Positions 16,409 through 25,972 are shown, numbered from the stretch's first letter. The stretch: 64,000 nt of DNA from Photobacterium frigidiphilum (GCF_003025615.1 NZ_PYMJ01000034.1:1-64000), one strand, 5' to 3'. Numbers and translations: made by a program. Notes: generated by a model from the sequence alone, not told the origin.

Positions 16409-16444
16409 AAACGCCTCTGTCAGAGTAACCAACAGAGGCGTTTT
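16409..16444. terminator. Bidirectional terminator, LysR / proV
   Basis: AACGCCTCTGT and ACAGAGGCGTT arms with A-run before and T-run after, between convergent genes. Confidence 0.9.
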
Positions 16445-16471
16445 AGTGTACTTCATTAAAAATTGATGTAT

Positions 16472-17755
16472 TTATGCTGCTTTGTCGTTATTCGATGTGG
16501 CATCTTTACCACTAAAGGACTTTTTTATATCACTATCAGTCTCTTTGTCAGATGCTGTGCTTTGTTCACTCAGAACTTCAGCTAAAGTTGAACGCGACAA
16601 TCGCCCTTCCACTTCACCCTCTGCATTCAATACTGGTAACGGGTGATCGCTCTCTAGTGTTTCAGGAATCACCGCTTCCAACAATGCATCTGTTTGTACT
16701 GAAGGCACGTCTTCTAACATAGATTCATCAATCGCATTGCCATAATCCGCTTTCTCAACATTTTCGAGCGTTTCTTGCGTGATAACCCCTTGGTAGCCCT
16801 CATCGTTAATGAAGTAACCGTAATCATCTTTAGCTTTACGCATTTCCGCGACGGCTTCACCAATCGTTTCAGCCGAAATTCTCACGACTTGTGGTTTCAT
16901 CACTGTTTCTACCGTCAAGGCACGTGCACGGTTAACGTCTTTAACAAATGCTTCTACGTAATCATCAGCTGGGTTCAATAAGATATCAACAGGCTCACCT
17001 TGTTGAACCAACACACCATCACGCAAAATGGCAATTTTATCGCCCAAGCGTAATGCTTCATCTAAATCATGAGTAATAAATACGATCGTTTTGTGCAGCT
17101 TTTCTTGTAACTCAATAAGCTGATCTTGCATCTCACTACGAATCAATGGGTCGAGCGCCGAAAAGGCTTCATCCATTAGCAAAATATCGGCATCAGTACA
17201 TAAGGCGCGGGCTAACCCCACACGCTGTTGCTGCCCACCGGATAACTGGGATGGGTACTGATTTGCATATCCAGCCAAGCCGACGGTTTCAAGCCATTCA
17301 TGGGCGCGAGCTTCCCAATCATTTTTACTCAAGCCTTGAATTTGTAAGCCATAACCAATGTTTTGCAACACAGTACGGTGTGGCATCAATCCAAATCGCT
17401 GGAATACCATCGACATTTTATTACGGCGAAAGTCTTGTAAGCCTTTCTCATTTAGGCTCATCACATCAGTACCCGCAATTTCAATCACACCTTCAGTAGG
17501 ATCAATCAAGCGGTTAAAGTGACGAATAAGTGTCGATTTACCCGACCCCGACAAGCCCATGACGACAAAGATCTCACCTGGGTTTATATCCAAATTGATA
17601 TCACAAAGCCCAACGGTGTGACCCGTTTCAGCCAAAATATCATCTTTCGATTTCCCGGCTTTCACTTGTTTCAGCACGGCTTTCGCATTGGGTCCAAATA
17701 CTTTGTACAGATTTTTGACCCGAATAAGTGGTTTTATTTGTGATTTATCCGTCAT
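16472..17755 (-). CDS. proV: Glycine betaine/proline ABC transporter ATPase ProV
   Basis: 427 aa. Walker A is GLSGSGKST, the ABC signature is LSGGQQQRVGLARAL and Walker B is ILLMDEAFSALD, with the switch His in VFITHDLDEAL. The inserted N-terminal region (AVLKQVKAGKSKDDILAETG) is typical of ProV/OpuAA. CBS-type domains occupy about 275-400. It energises osmoprotectant import at the cytoplasmic face of the membrane. The start is one base after the proW stop, so it is the third gene of proX-proW-proV. The C-terminal tail is acidic and Ser-rich. Confidence 0.95.
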   Translation of the reverse strand: MTDKSQIKPLIRVKNLYKVFGPNAKAVLKQVKAGKSKDDILAETGHTVGLCDINLDINPGEIFVVMGLSGSGKSTLIRHFNRLIDPTEGVIEIAGTDVMSLNEKGLQDFRRNKMSMVFQRFGLMPHRTVLQNIGYGLQIQGLSKNDWEARAHEWLETVGLAGYANQYPSQLSGGQQQRVGLARALCTDADILLMDEAFSALDPLIRSEMQDQLIELQEKLHKTIVFITHDLDEALRLGDKIAILRDGVLVQQGEPVDILLNPADDYVEAFVKDVNRARALTVETVMKPQVVRISAETIGEAVAEMRKAKDDYGYFINDEGYQGVITQETLENVEKADYGNAIDESMLEDVPSVQTDALLEAVIPETLESDHPLPVLNAEGEVEGRLSRSTLAEVLSEQSTASDKETDSDIKKSFSGKDATSNNDKAA

Positions 17756-17756
17756 G

Positions 17757-18647
17757 TTAGCGACCTCCTAAATGCTGTTGGGTACGCTTTGCATAGCTCT
17801 GAGAAATACGATCAAAAATGATGGCTAATGCCACAATCGCTAAACCGTTAAGTAAGCCTAAAGTAAAGTATTGGTTAGTAATTGATTTAAGTACAGGTTG
17901 TCCTAACCCTTTAACACCGATCATTGAAGCGATAACAACCATGGCGAGTGCCATCATGATAGTTTGGTTGATACCCGCCATGATATTCGGCATAGCCAAC
18001 GGAATCTGCACGCCAAATAAGCGCTGCATAGGGCTTGCTCCGTAAGCTGTGGCAGCTTCAAGTACTTCTTCATCTACTAAACGAATACCAAGGTTAGTCA
18101 GACGAATAACGGGCGGCACTGCATAGATCACCACGGCAATCACACCTGGTATTTTACCAATACCCAATAACATAACGACCGGAATCAAATACACAAATGC
18201 GGGCATAGTTTGCATAATATCGAGCATTGGTGTGACAATTGATTGCACCCTATTGGATCGCGCCATTGCAATACCAATAGGTATTCCCACCCCGATGGCG
18301 ACCATGGTTGAGACTAAAATAATACTCATGGTACGCATGGTGTTATCCCACATCCCAAACACACCAATGAGTGAAAAGGCGACAACAACACCAACGGTTA
18401 ATTTCCAAGAACGGCTCGCCATAAACGCAAAGCCGGCCAACACACCAATAACAATCCACCATGGCGTGCCTAATAATAGTTTTTCAAACCAGATAAGGAA
18501 CGATAACAGAGGGTCGAAGAAGGCTTCGATATTGTCACCGTATTCACGAGAAAAGGAGCGGTAAGCACCATCGAGAGTTTTACGAATTTCGAGCAGTTGA
18601 TAGCGATCAAGCTGAGGAATTTCCGTTAACCATGATTTATCTGACAT
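17757..18647 (-). CDS. proW: Glycine betaine/proline ABC permease ProW
   Basis: 296 aa. A soluble N-terminal part precedes several membrane helices starting at about residue 58 (WWIVIGVLAGFAFMA). The permease EAA-type loop is EAATAYGASPMQRLFGVQIP. The periplasmic-side motif IMQTMPAFVYLIPVVMLLGI is characteristic of ProW/OpuAB. It forms the transmembrane channel with ProV. It follows proX after a hairpin at 18672-18695. Confidence 0.95.
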   Translation of the reverse strand: MSDKSWLTEIPQLDRYQLLEIRKTLDGAYRSFSREYGDNIEAFFDPLLSFLIWFEKLLLGTPWWIVIGVLAGFAFMASRSWKLTVGVVVAFSLIGVFGMWDNTMRTMSIILVSTMVAIGVGIPIGIAMARSNRVQSIVTPMLDIMQTMPAFVYLIPVVMLLGIGKIPGVIAVVIYAVPPVIRLTNLGIRLVDEEVLEAATAYGASPMQRLFGVQIPLAMPNIMAGINQTIMMALAMVVIASMIGVKGLGQPVLKSITNQYFTLGLLNGLAIVALAIIFDRISQSYAKRTQQHLGGR

Positions 18648-18671
18648 AACAATTTTTCCCTAAAATGCAAA

Positions 18672-18695
18672 AGCCCGACAGTCAATTGTCGGGCT
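18672..18695 (-). terminator. Intercistronic hairpin between proX and proW
   Basis: AGCCCGACA / TGTCGGGCT stem followed by TTTTGC on the minus strand. It is suited to partial termination or to 3'-end protection of proX mRNA, which would give more binding protein than permease. Confidence 0.65.
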
Positions 18696-18705
18696 CTATA
18701 AAGGT

Positions 18706-19704
18706 TTACAGCGCTGCTAACGCTTTTTTCACTTTGTCCGCTGTTTCAGGACTTACCCATTTCATCCAAATATCTGAGTTTTCATTCAAAAATTCTTCTG
18801 CAGCAAGCTCACCATCAGCTTGGTTATCTTCCATCCACGCTAGTAATGCATTCATTTTCGCATTGGTAAAGGCACGTGTAGATAAGTATTCCATCGCTGC
18901 TGGAGCACGCTTCGCAAAGGTCTCAGTCACAACAGTATCGACGGGAGATGGTGGGTACATCGTCACTTTGGGATCTAAACAATCTTCGTTGGTAGTACAG
19001 TCTTTGAATTGCTTTTCATCAATACCAGAACCGAAATCGACTTTCACCATTTTGTATTTACCCAAAACAGCTGTCGGAGCCCAATAATAACCAAACCATG
19101 CTTCTTCACGTTCATATGCTTTGGCAATCGAACCCGATAGACCAGCACCTGAACCCGGATCAATCAAATCAAAACCAGCTTTATCCAACTCTAAAGCATT
19201 GAATAAGTTGCCCGCAGAGATCTGACAATTCCAACCAGCAGGACATCCCATGAAAGCAGATTTATCTGGGTCTTCTGGGTGTTCAAATAATTTCGCGTTG
19301 GCTTTCACACCTTCGATAGTGGCTAAGGTTGGGTCTTTTTTCACCATATATTCCGGCACCCAAAAACCTTCTTCACCACCTTCTGATAAGCTGGAACCCG
19401 CATAACGAATACGACCTTCATCAACACCTTTGTCGAGAGCCGCTTTCATCGAGTTACTCCAGAATTCAGGTGCAACATCCGGCTGCCCTTTCTCGATCAT
19501 CGATGCACCTGTTGGCATCGTATCGCCCGGCACCAATTCAGCATCACATCCATAACCGTGATCTAAGATAAAGCGGTCTATATTGGCAATTAATGTTGCT
19601 GAATTCCAGTTCATGTCTGCAATGGTCACTTTGCCACACTCTTCAGCGGAAGCGGTGAACGATACAGAGGCTAAAACAAGCGATGTCGCAAGAATTTTAC
19701 GCAT
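18706..19704 (-). CDS. proX: Glycine betaine/proline-binding protein ProX
   Basis: 332 aa with a Sec signal peptide (MRKILATSLVLASVSFTASA). The mature protein has the OpuAC-type fold: KVTIADMNWNSATLIANIDR, GDTMPTGASMIEKGQPDVAP, and conserved aromatic positions including PEFW and GYYWAPTAV for cation-pi binding of quaternary amines. Four Cys residues occur in the mid-to-late part. It delivers ligand to ProW in the periplasm. First gene of the transcription unit. Whether the ligand is betaine, choline or proline cannot be decided here. Confidence 0.92.
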   Translation of the reverse strand: MRKILATSLVLASVSFTASAEECGKVTIADMNWNSATLIANIDRFILDHGYGCDAELVPGDTMPTGASMIEKGQPDVAPEFWSNSMKAALDKGVDEGRIRYAGSSLSEGGEEGFWVPEYMVKKDPTLATIEGVKANAKLFEHPEDPDKSAFMGCPAGWNCQISAGNLFNALELDKAGFDLIDPGSGAGLSGSIAKAYEREEAWFGYYWAPTAVLGKYKMVKVDFGSGIDEKQFKDCTTNEDCLDPKVTMYPPSPVDTVVTETFAKRAPAAMEYLSTRAFTNAKMNALLAWMEDNQADGELAAEEFLNENSDIWMKWVSPETADKVKKALAAL

Positions 19705-20097
19705 ATAAATATCCTTATTTAAGGGTTTGATTCCTTACAAACCTTTCAATAGCTTACATGAATACAATCAAATTGCATCAAACATATTTTGTCATCTAAT
19801 CAATTATTGGCGATAAATAGGAAATATCTAGTGCTTTAATGCGTTATTTCACAATAAACCAACAAATAAATGTTTAGTACTGTAATTATTACAGCTATCA
19901 ACAATTATCCACCGGACTCCTTCCTAGCAGCCGTGTCAACTAAAGAACGTGTGCAAACTCACTTTCACTCTCAGGTATCCAATAAGAAAGTTAATGACGA
20001 TTCTATCGTTACAAAAACAAACGCATTTTTTGTCGAGTCTGTCACATTTATTGATTAGAATAGACGCATTAGTATTTTCTTACTGTGGATGAACAAC
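19705..20097. other. Intergenic between proX and yidA, divergent promoters
   Basis: AT-rich, 393 bp, between divergent genes, so it must hold both promoters. An osmoregulated proX promoter is expected. I see no clear operator palindrome and no RNA gene. A plus-strand open frame at 19870-20058 lacks a ribosome binding site. Confidence 0.5.
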
Positions 20098-20907
20098 ATG
20101 TATAAACTGGTTGCATTAGATATGGATGGCACCCTGCTTAATAGTCAGGGAAAGATTTCTGAAAAAACGAAACAAACCATCGCGGCAGCGCGTGAAAAAG
20201 GCATTGTGGTGGTATTAGCGTCTGGGCGTCCACTTGAAGGAATGACCGATGCGCTCAATGAATTAAACATGACTAGCAACGACGATTACGTTTTATGCTA
20301 CAACGGTTCATTAGTTCAGCGAGTTGAAAGCCAAAGTGTTATTCGCAGCCAGCTATTATTAGGCAGTGATGCAAAAAACATCGCTAGCCTAAGCCATGAT
20401 TTTGGTGTTCACGTACACGGGTTTTCTCGCCGCCAAGGTTTAATCACGCCAGAGAACAACCACTACACCCAACATGAAGCGACCATCAACGGTCTTGCTA
20501 TTACTGAAATGGATTTCGCCGAATTAGATGACAACGAAGAAATATTAAAAGTAATGATGATTGATGAGCCCGAGTTATTATCAAAAGCTATCACTCAATT
20601 ACCTGCAGCACTATACGATCAATACACCATCGTACAGAGCGCACCGTTTTTCTTGGAGTTTATGAACAAGAACAGCAATAAAGGTGCAGGCGTAAAAGCG
20701 TTAGCAGAGCATCTAGGCATTGATGCTAGTGAAGTCATTTGCATGGGCGATGCGGGAAATGACCATCACATGTTGGAATATGCAGGGCTTGGTATTGCCA
20801 TGGGTAACGCAACCGACGATACCAAAGCGATTGCGAATTATATTACTGACAGTAACAATGACGATGGTGTTGCTACCGCAATAGAGAAATTTATTCTTAA
20901 CGCTTAG
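20098..20907 (+). CDS. yidA: Cof-type HAD phosphatase, YidA-like
   Basis: 269 aa from the ATG at 20098, which has GGAT seven bases upstream. An ATG three codons earlier lacks a ribosome binding site. HAD motif I is LVALDMDGTLLN (nucleophile DxD), motif II is VVLASGRP, and motif III/IV is NKGAGVKAL, then CMGDAGNDHHMLEYA. A C2-type cap occupies about 85-185. The Cof/YidA family dephosphorylates sugar phosphates in the cytoplasm with low specificity. It is monocistronic. Confidence 0.87.
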   Translation: MYKLVALDMDGTLLNSQGKISEKTKQTIAAAREKGIVVVLASGRPLEGMTDALNELNMTSNDDYVLCYNGSLVQRVESQSVIRSQLLLGSDAKNIASLSHDFGVHVHGFSRRQGLITPENNHYTQHEATINGLAITEMDFAELDDNEEILKVMMIDEPELLSKAITQLPAALYDQYTIVQSAPFFLEFMNKNSNKGAGVKALAEHLGIDASEVICMGDAGNDHHMLEYAGLGIAMGNATDDTKAIANYITDSNNDDGVATAIEKFILNA

Positions 20908-21137
20908 TTATGAATTTATAACTCAACCAGAAAAGTGAAGGTCATGCTTATCATTGTATTCAGCCTTCGCTTTTTCTTTATTTTCAATATGTTGAATAAT
21001 GACATTCTAACGTTCTTTGAACCATGCTGGGCGCTGTATTTTCTAACAGTAATCAGTGTATTAACCATTCATTTTTATATTTTATTCCACTATGCTTACT
21101 AAAGCATAAGATGACACTTAACGGAATGGAGTGGGAA

Positions 21138-22310
21138 ATGTCTGACGAGAACATGCCTAAGGTGCAGGTTGAACCAAGGGAAAGGATCGCATCTAAATCA
21201 GGAAAGCCCAAACGTGTCAAAAAAGTGCGTGTCAAAAAAGAAAAATCCTCTCCCAATAAAGTAAAACGCTTAACAACGTTTGTACTTGCTTTATGTCTTG
21301 GTTTATTTGTTTTCTATATCGCCGCTGACCGTATTATCCCGTCTACAGATATGGCACGTGTTCGTGGTTTTGTTATTCCCATGACACCTTTAGTCTCTGG
21401 ACGGTTAGCCGAAGTTACCGTAGAGCCCAATGAGATTGTTAACCCTGGCGATATTTTGGTGAAAATTGATTCTGCTGATTATGAGCTCGCGATTCAAGAA
21501 GCAGAGCAAGGGCTAGTTAATGCAGGGAAAAGCGTTGGCGTGCAAACGGCGTCTATTGCTTCAGCCCAAGCCAAATTAACCGACGCATTAGCCAATCAAG
21601 CCCACTTACGTGCACAAGCCAAACGTATCTTAACCATGGAAAAAAAAGGCATTGTCTCGAAGTCTGATGCCGATAAAACACGCGCTTCACTTGCCAGTGC
21701 GAAAGCACAAGTAGAAGCAGCACAAGCTGGTATAGAACAAGCAAAGAAACAACTAGGTTCTACTGGTCATGAAAATAGTGAAGTAAAATCAGCCTTATTA
21801 AAATTACAAAAGGCACAGCTTGATTTAGACCGCACGGTCATCAGGGCACCAGCGATTGGTGGGGTAACAAACTTCCGTTTAGATGAAGGCTTTTACGCCC
21901 AAGCGGGTCAACCATTATTCACCTTTGTTTCTGGTGAAGATGTTTGGATTGATGCCTATTTTCGTGAAAATAGCATTGGCAACATGAAAGTTGGCGATAG
22001 TGTCGAAATCGTTTTGGATTATGCTCCTGGTCGCGTTTTTGCAGGGAAAATAGCAGGTATTGATTGGGGCATTAGCTGGGGAGAAAATGAACAAGCAGGT
22101 AAACTAGCAGCCGTTACTTCTCAAACAGGTTGGCTACGACAGACCCAGCGTTTTCCGGTGACGATTCGATTTGATGATGATACCGCCCGAGGTTTTCGTC
22201 GAGTAGGTGGCCAAGCTGACATCATCGTGTATACCGAGCAATCTTCAATAATGAATACGTTTGGTCGAGTATGGATTCGTATAATGAGCTGGTTATCTTA
22301 TGTCCGTTAA
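21138..22310 (+). CDS. HlyD-family membrane fusion protein
   Basis: 390 aa from the ATG at 21138 (GGAG six bases upstream). The longer frame has no proper start signal. A Lys-rich cytoplasmic tail (KPKRVKKVRVKKEK) precedes one membrane helix FVLALCLGLFVFYIAA. Next come a lipoyl/barrel-sandwich half (VSGRLAEVTVEPNEIVNPGD), a coiled coil with Ala/Gln-rich repeats (about 110-215), and the returning half DRTVIRAPAIGGVTNFRLDEG. It resembles the EmrA/AaeA type and would link an inner-membrane pump to an outer-membrane channel. It overlaps the next gene by 11 bases. The substrate is unknown. Confidence 0.88.
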   Translation: MSDENMPKVQVEPRERIASKSGKPKRVKKVRVKKEKSSPNKVKRLTTFVLALCLGLFVFYIAADRIIPSTDMARVRGFVIPMTPLVSGRLAEVTVEPNEIVNPGDILVKIDSADYELAIQEAEQGLVNAGKSVGVQTASIASAQAKLTDALANQAHLRAQAKRILTMEKKGIVSKSDADKTRASLASAKAQVEAAQAGIEQAKKQLGSTGHENSEVKSALLKLQKAQLDLDRTVIRAPAIGGVTNFRLDEGFYAQAGQPLFTFVSGEDVWIDAYFRENSIGNMKVGDSVEIVLDYAPGRVFAGKIAGIDWGISWGENEQAGKLAAVTSQTGWLRQTQRFPVTIRFDDDTARGFRRVGGQADIIVYTEQSSIMNTFGRVWIRIMSWLSYVR

Positions 22311-23367
22311 CAATAATGAGCTAAGCGAAGACATATATACACCACCTACTGAGCAGGCCATTATTCAGCGTCGTATTTTCCGGTATGTGATAGGGCTTGT
22401 TGTCTCCTGTGCTTTAGCATTAGGTATTGGGTGGGGGCTGTCTTTTGTTGCGCCTGTCTTTCTCGCTAAATTTTTAGTAGATCACCAAAAGCCAACCTCC
22501 CATACAATCAGTCAATTACTCTTAGCAATGACGGTAACAATACTAATTGGCTTATCTGTCAGTGCAGGCATTACTCACTACCCATTGCCCTTGTTATTGC
22601 TACTGAGTTTACTGATGTTCATAGCCTACTACCTATTTATGGATCCACAGTGGAATTTTTTCGCGACCATTTTAATGATCGCGGTAATGCTCCTACCTTT
22701 CATGGGTACAATATCTCCAGGTTTGGCTGTTTACGTTGGTGTAGGGTTAACGACATCAGGGGTGGTGGCTGTATTGTTGTTTGGCTTACTTCACCTCGTA
22801 TTACCCGATCTTACCCCCGTTAACGACAATCAAGCACCGCTCGCTAGTTCATTAACACATGACCAACGTGTATTCGAATCATTAAAAGCCTTAACCATTT
22901 CTTTTCCAATTATTGCTTATTTTTATTATTTCCAAATCACAGGTGCAATACTCACCATGGCATTTATTGGCCTTTTATCATTGCAGACTGCTGGCCAGAA
23001 AAGTGTCAAAGTCAGTATGTTTCTGCTGCTGACAAATATAATCGGTGGTTTAGTGGCTATTGTGTATTACGAGCTATTAGTTATGGTGCCGCATTTCTTA
23101 TTCCTGCTCAGTCTTATTGCACTGATTGGTTTAGTGTTAGGTAAAAAAATCTTCAGCGAACCTGCTAAAGCGCCTATTTGGGCTGGCGTAATGTCGGCAT
23201 TGCTAGTTTTACTTGGTTCCACTGTCGCTTCAGATAGCAAGTTGATGGACGATAACTTTTATATGCGTATTGCACAGATCATGATGGCAAGTATTTATAT
23301 GATTGTGGTGTCGTTTATTTTAGATAAATGGCAGTACAAGCAGGAAGTCAAAGAGTGCTCTGAGTAA
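22300..23367 (+). CDS. DUF2955 / FUSC-like membrane transporter
   Basis: 355 aa with about ten hydrophobic segments in two clusters separated by a soluble loop (NDNQAPLASSLTHDQR). The N-terminal part is GLVVSCALALGIGWGLSFVAPV, characteristic of DUF2955 proteins that pair with HlyD-type partners like AaeB/AaeA. Probably the inner-membrane component of an efflux pair with the upstream gene, with overlapping start. No outer-membrane channel gene is adjacent. Confidence 0.8.
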   Translation: MSVNNNELSEDIYTPPTEQAIIQRRIFRYVIGLVVSCALALGIGWGLSFVAPVFLAKFLVDHQKPTSHTISQLLLAMTVTILIGLSVSAGITHYPLPLLLLLSLLMFIAYYLFMDPQWNFFATILMIAVMLLPFMGTISPGLAVYVGVGLTTSGVVAVLLFGLLHLVLPDLTPVNDNQAPLASSLTHDQRVFESLKALTISFPIIAYFYYFQITGAILTMAFIGLLSLQTAGQKSVKVSMFLLLTNIIGGLVAIVYYELLVMVPHFLFLLSLIALIGLVLGKKIFSEPAKAPIWAGVMSALLVLLGSTVASDSKLMDDNFYMRIAQIMMASIYMIVVSFILDKWQYKQEVKECSE

Positions 23368-23528
23368 AGTTGATTTGGAGTAAACCCCCTACCTTATTGG
23401 CAAATTACAAACGTAAAAAAATTCTCACAATATAGCCGCTTTTTTGTCTCTCTTTAAGCTTATACTAATCTAGACAAACTCTGAGCTTATGGTTGATGCT
23501 GAACCGTTCATAACTGTCAGCGTGCTGG

Positions 23529-24419
23529 CTAGCCAACCCTTTTTGCAACATTGGTTCGACAGAGGTCTCTAAAATCTTTCGGCGTCAAACTGGTATGGCG
23601 TCTGAAAAATTTGGTCATATTCGTTGCCTCTTTAAACCCGAGCTGCAGCGAGATATCCAGTATTGAATACTGGCTAAAGGCCAACAAGCGTTTTGCCTCA
23701 AGCAAAATTCTGTCATCAATTAACTCTTTAACACTGCGACCTGAATAATCTTTCGCAATTTTATCAAGCTGTTTGATACTTTTACCCATTGTTTTTGCCA
23801 AATCCCCGACGGAAGGACGTTGGCTAAAAACTGTTTCGATATGCTTTTTTAATGCGTGATAATTAATATTCTTTTGACACAAACTGGTGTTATTACACAA
23901 CGCTTGATAGTTAGGTACAATTTCTTTCAACATAAGAGCGCGCATTAAATTCCGAATGATTTCATCTTTATAGCTACTACCTTCACGGTGGTACTCTTGG
24001 TCAATTTGATCAAATAAACCACCGAGGTTATCTGCTGTTTCAGTAATACAATTAACTTCTTCAACCGCAGTTGCCATTACTTCTTGGTAAGGATCGTCGC
24101 CCCCCGAGTGTAAAAACTCATTACTAAAAGAAATGACGTACCCTTCTACGCTGCAATGTTCAGAAAAATGATGGACTTGATGTTTACCCAAGGTGAGCAG
24201 TGTACCTGGCTTTAATTGATACCTTTTGTAATCAATAAAATGATAGCCCTCCCCCTGAGTTATATAAACCAAGGCGCTAAACCGTAAACGGTGTGGTTTA
24301 CCGATATAGAGCTGATCTCGTTGCTGGTAGAACGTCGCGATAGTGTTAAAAGAAAGCTCTAAATTAACACTCACATCGTTGAGCAATACTGCGGGAATAT
24401 CTTTATTTATCACGATCAT
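23529..24419 (-). CDS. AraC-family regulator next to the reductive dehalogenase operon
   Basis: The C-terminal tandem helix-turn-helix is clear: SVGDLAKTMGKSIKQLDKIA, then YSILDISLQLGFKEATNMTK, FFRRHTSLTPKDFR. The N-terminal part is a cupin-type sensor (RFSALVYITQGEGYHFIDYK, LLTLGKHQVHHF). The longest frame starts at 24443, but that ATG lies inside the terminator hairpin of the preceding operon. An ATG at 24419 or GTG at 24413 (with AGGA) is more likely. It follows the rdh genes on the same strand and so is a candidate regulator of them, but the two are separated by a terminator. Confidence 0.85.
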   Translation of the reverse strand: MIVINKDIPAVLLNDVSVNLELSFNTIATFYQQRDQLYIGKPHRLRFSALVYITQGEGYHFIDYKRYQLKPGTLLTLGKHQVHHFSEHCSVEGYVISFSNEFLHSGGDDPYQEVMATAVEEVNCITETADNLGGLFDQIDQEYHREGSSYKDEIIRNLMRALMLKEIVPNYQALCNNTSLCQKNINYHALKKHIETVFSQRPSVGDLAKTMGKSIKQLDKIAKDYSGRSVKELIDDRILLEAKRLLAFSQYSILDISLQLGFKEATNMTKFFRRHTSLTPKDFRDLCRTNVAKRVG

Positions 24420-24423
24420 CCTA

Positions 24424-24450
24424 ATAAAAAAGAGGCAACCCATGCCTCTT
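24424..24450 (-). terminator. Terminator of the rdh operon
   Basis: AAGAGGCA-tgggt-TGCCTCTT followed by TTTT on the minus strand, 29 bases past the last gene of the operon. Confidence 0.88.
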
Positions 24451-24478
24451 AGGTATCCTTCCTAATGTCATCAATAAC

Positions 24479-24691
24479 TTAATAGTTCAGTTCTGATAAC
24501 TCTGTTGCGACTTTTTGGTAATCAATCTCGATATCAGGTTCGATGGCGGTTTCCACCTCAATACTGAAAATGTACAGCGGCTTATTTTGCTTAGCAAGGG
24601 TACGTTGTGTCACAACACTCCCCCACAAGTGGGCAAGAATCAATACTGTTGAAACGCAGTAAAAAACATAAACTAGCGTTTTTCTCATCAC
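24479..24691 (-). CDS. Small membrane protein of the rdh operon
   Basis: 70 aa. One membrane helix (LVYVFYCVSTVLILAHLWG) is followed by a roughly 45-residue acidic tail (SIEVETAIEPDIEIDYQKV), probably periplasmic given the positive N-terminus MMRKT. Its start overlaps the stop of the RdhC-like gene by 4 bases, so it is co-translated and last before the terminator. I recognise no family. Position suggests an accessory subunit or an assembly factor for the membrane electron-transfer module. Confidence 0.75.
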   Translation of the reverse strand: MMRKTLVYVFYCVSTVLILAHLWGSVVTQRTLAKQNKPLYIFSIEVETAIEPDIEIDYQKVATELSELNY

Positions 24692-25932
24692 TCACGTCCT
24701 CCAGTATTGCTCTGGCATTGACCATCTTCAGTTTGCTTTCGGTGTTGACGGTGTTGTTTTGCTCGTTTTTTTTGTACCTGTTTAAACCATGATTTATTGA
24801 ACGTCAAAAAGTCAGTCATCGCATTAATTGGGCATAACGTCTGACACCACGGCCGACGAACCACCAATGATGTTAATAAAATAACAATTGTCAGAACAAA
24901 AAGGTACATCGTCCCAATCATGCCAAACATAATACCAAACGGTTCGTAAGAAAATGCGACCGGATTACGAAAATATGCGCCAAGACACAATGTAGTTAAT
25001 AATAATACGCGAGGGAACCACAACAGAAATTCGTTTTTGATTGTGGAGGATTTTGCATTACCGACCTTCGCTAGGCATTGCTGCACCGCACCGAAAGGAC
25101 AGATATTCTGACAGTAGACATTTCGGTTGTAATACAATATGTATACGATGCTTAATAGGATCAAGATTAAAGGCGTGTAATTCGCGAGACCATATAGCCA
25201 AGCACCAGAAATCACCATACCCATTGTGGATGCGGTATACAGCGTTGCTGAATAAAAACCGAATATCCCCATAGAGATAATAAGCACGACCCAGTTGATC
25301 ATCACTTTCTTTTTATTTCGGGTTCTGCTCGCCCACACCGCGACACCAAAAAAGACGAATGCGGCTAAGTCTAACCACTGCAGCGAAGAAAAAACACTTT
25401 TCGACTCAGACAAAGTATAGCCGTAGATTTGCTCACGAACAGGCTTTGCAGCATGCTCAACTGCATCCATTAAGGCCGTTGAAGTTAGGGTCGCGCCCGT
25501 TATGCTATCAAACGTGATGGTGGTATCAATATGTTGACCTAAAATACGGTCAACAACCCCACTCTGCATGACTTTGTCTAAATAGGTTGAAGTCTCTTTT
25601 GAATCAATAATTGCAAGTGCTTGTAATGTACCCGTGGGTGAAATATTAATGCCAGCGACCATCTCGCCGCCATAACCAATACCGCTTCCTACACTTATCC
25701 ATTCAACTACGTTACTTTCATTATCACTTCGCACCACACCTTGGAAGGTATTAGATCCTGCTGGTTCAAGTTGCTCCGATTGAAGGGTTAAATAGGATAA
25801 TTGAGCCTGTTGATTATGTTGACTCCGATCCCCTCCTAAATACCAAAAGACAGCAAACAGTAAGATTGAAAGTACACTAATAAACTTATCAAATACTTTT
25901 GATTTTGATTTCGAAGACGTTTTTTTCATCAT
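24688..25932 (-). CDS. NosR/RdhC-like membrane flavo-iron-sulfur protein
   Basis: 414 aa. An N-terminal membrane anchor (about 16-33) precedes a periplasmic FMN-binding domain. This carries DSITGATLTS at 142-151, the S/T-G-A-T signature at which FMN is covalently attached to Thr. Five or so helices follow, and polyferredoxin-like Cys motifs CQNICP (C274, C278) and CQTLCP near residue 366. This is the layout of NosR/RnfG-NapH hybrids and of RdhC in organohalide respirers. It likely passes electrons from quinol to the periplasmic reductase. Lys/Arg/His-rich tail. Fourth gene of the operon. Confidence 0.85.
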   Translation of the reverse strand: MMKKTSSKSKSKVFDKFISVLSILLFAVFWYLGGDRSQHNQQAQLSYLTLQSEQLEPAGSNTFQGVVRSDNESNVVEWISVGSGIGYGGEMVAGINISPTGTLQALAIIDSKETSTYLDKVMQSGVVDRILGQHIDTTITFDSITGATLTSTALMDAVEHAAKPVREQIYGYTLSESKSVFSSLQWLDLAAFVFFGVAVWASRTRNKKKVMINWVVLIISMGIFGFYSATLYTASTMGMVISGAWLYGLANYTPLILILLSIVYILYYNRNVYCQNICPFGAVQQCLAKVGNAKSSTIKNEFLLWFPRVLLLTTLCLGAYFRNPVAFSYEPFGIMFGMIGTMYLFVLTIVILLTSLVVRRPWCQTLCPINAMTDFLTFNKSWFKQVQKKRAKQHRQHRKQTEDGQCQSNTGGRE

Positions 25933-25972
25933 ATTTTATTATCCCCGTATTATGACAATACGGGGATATACC

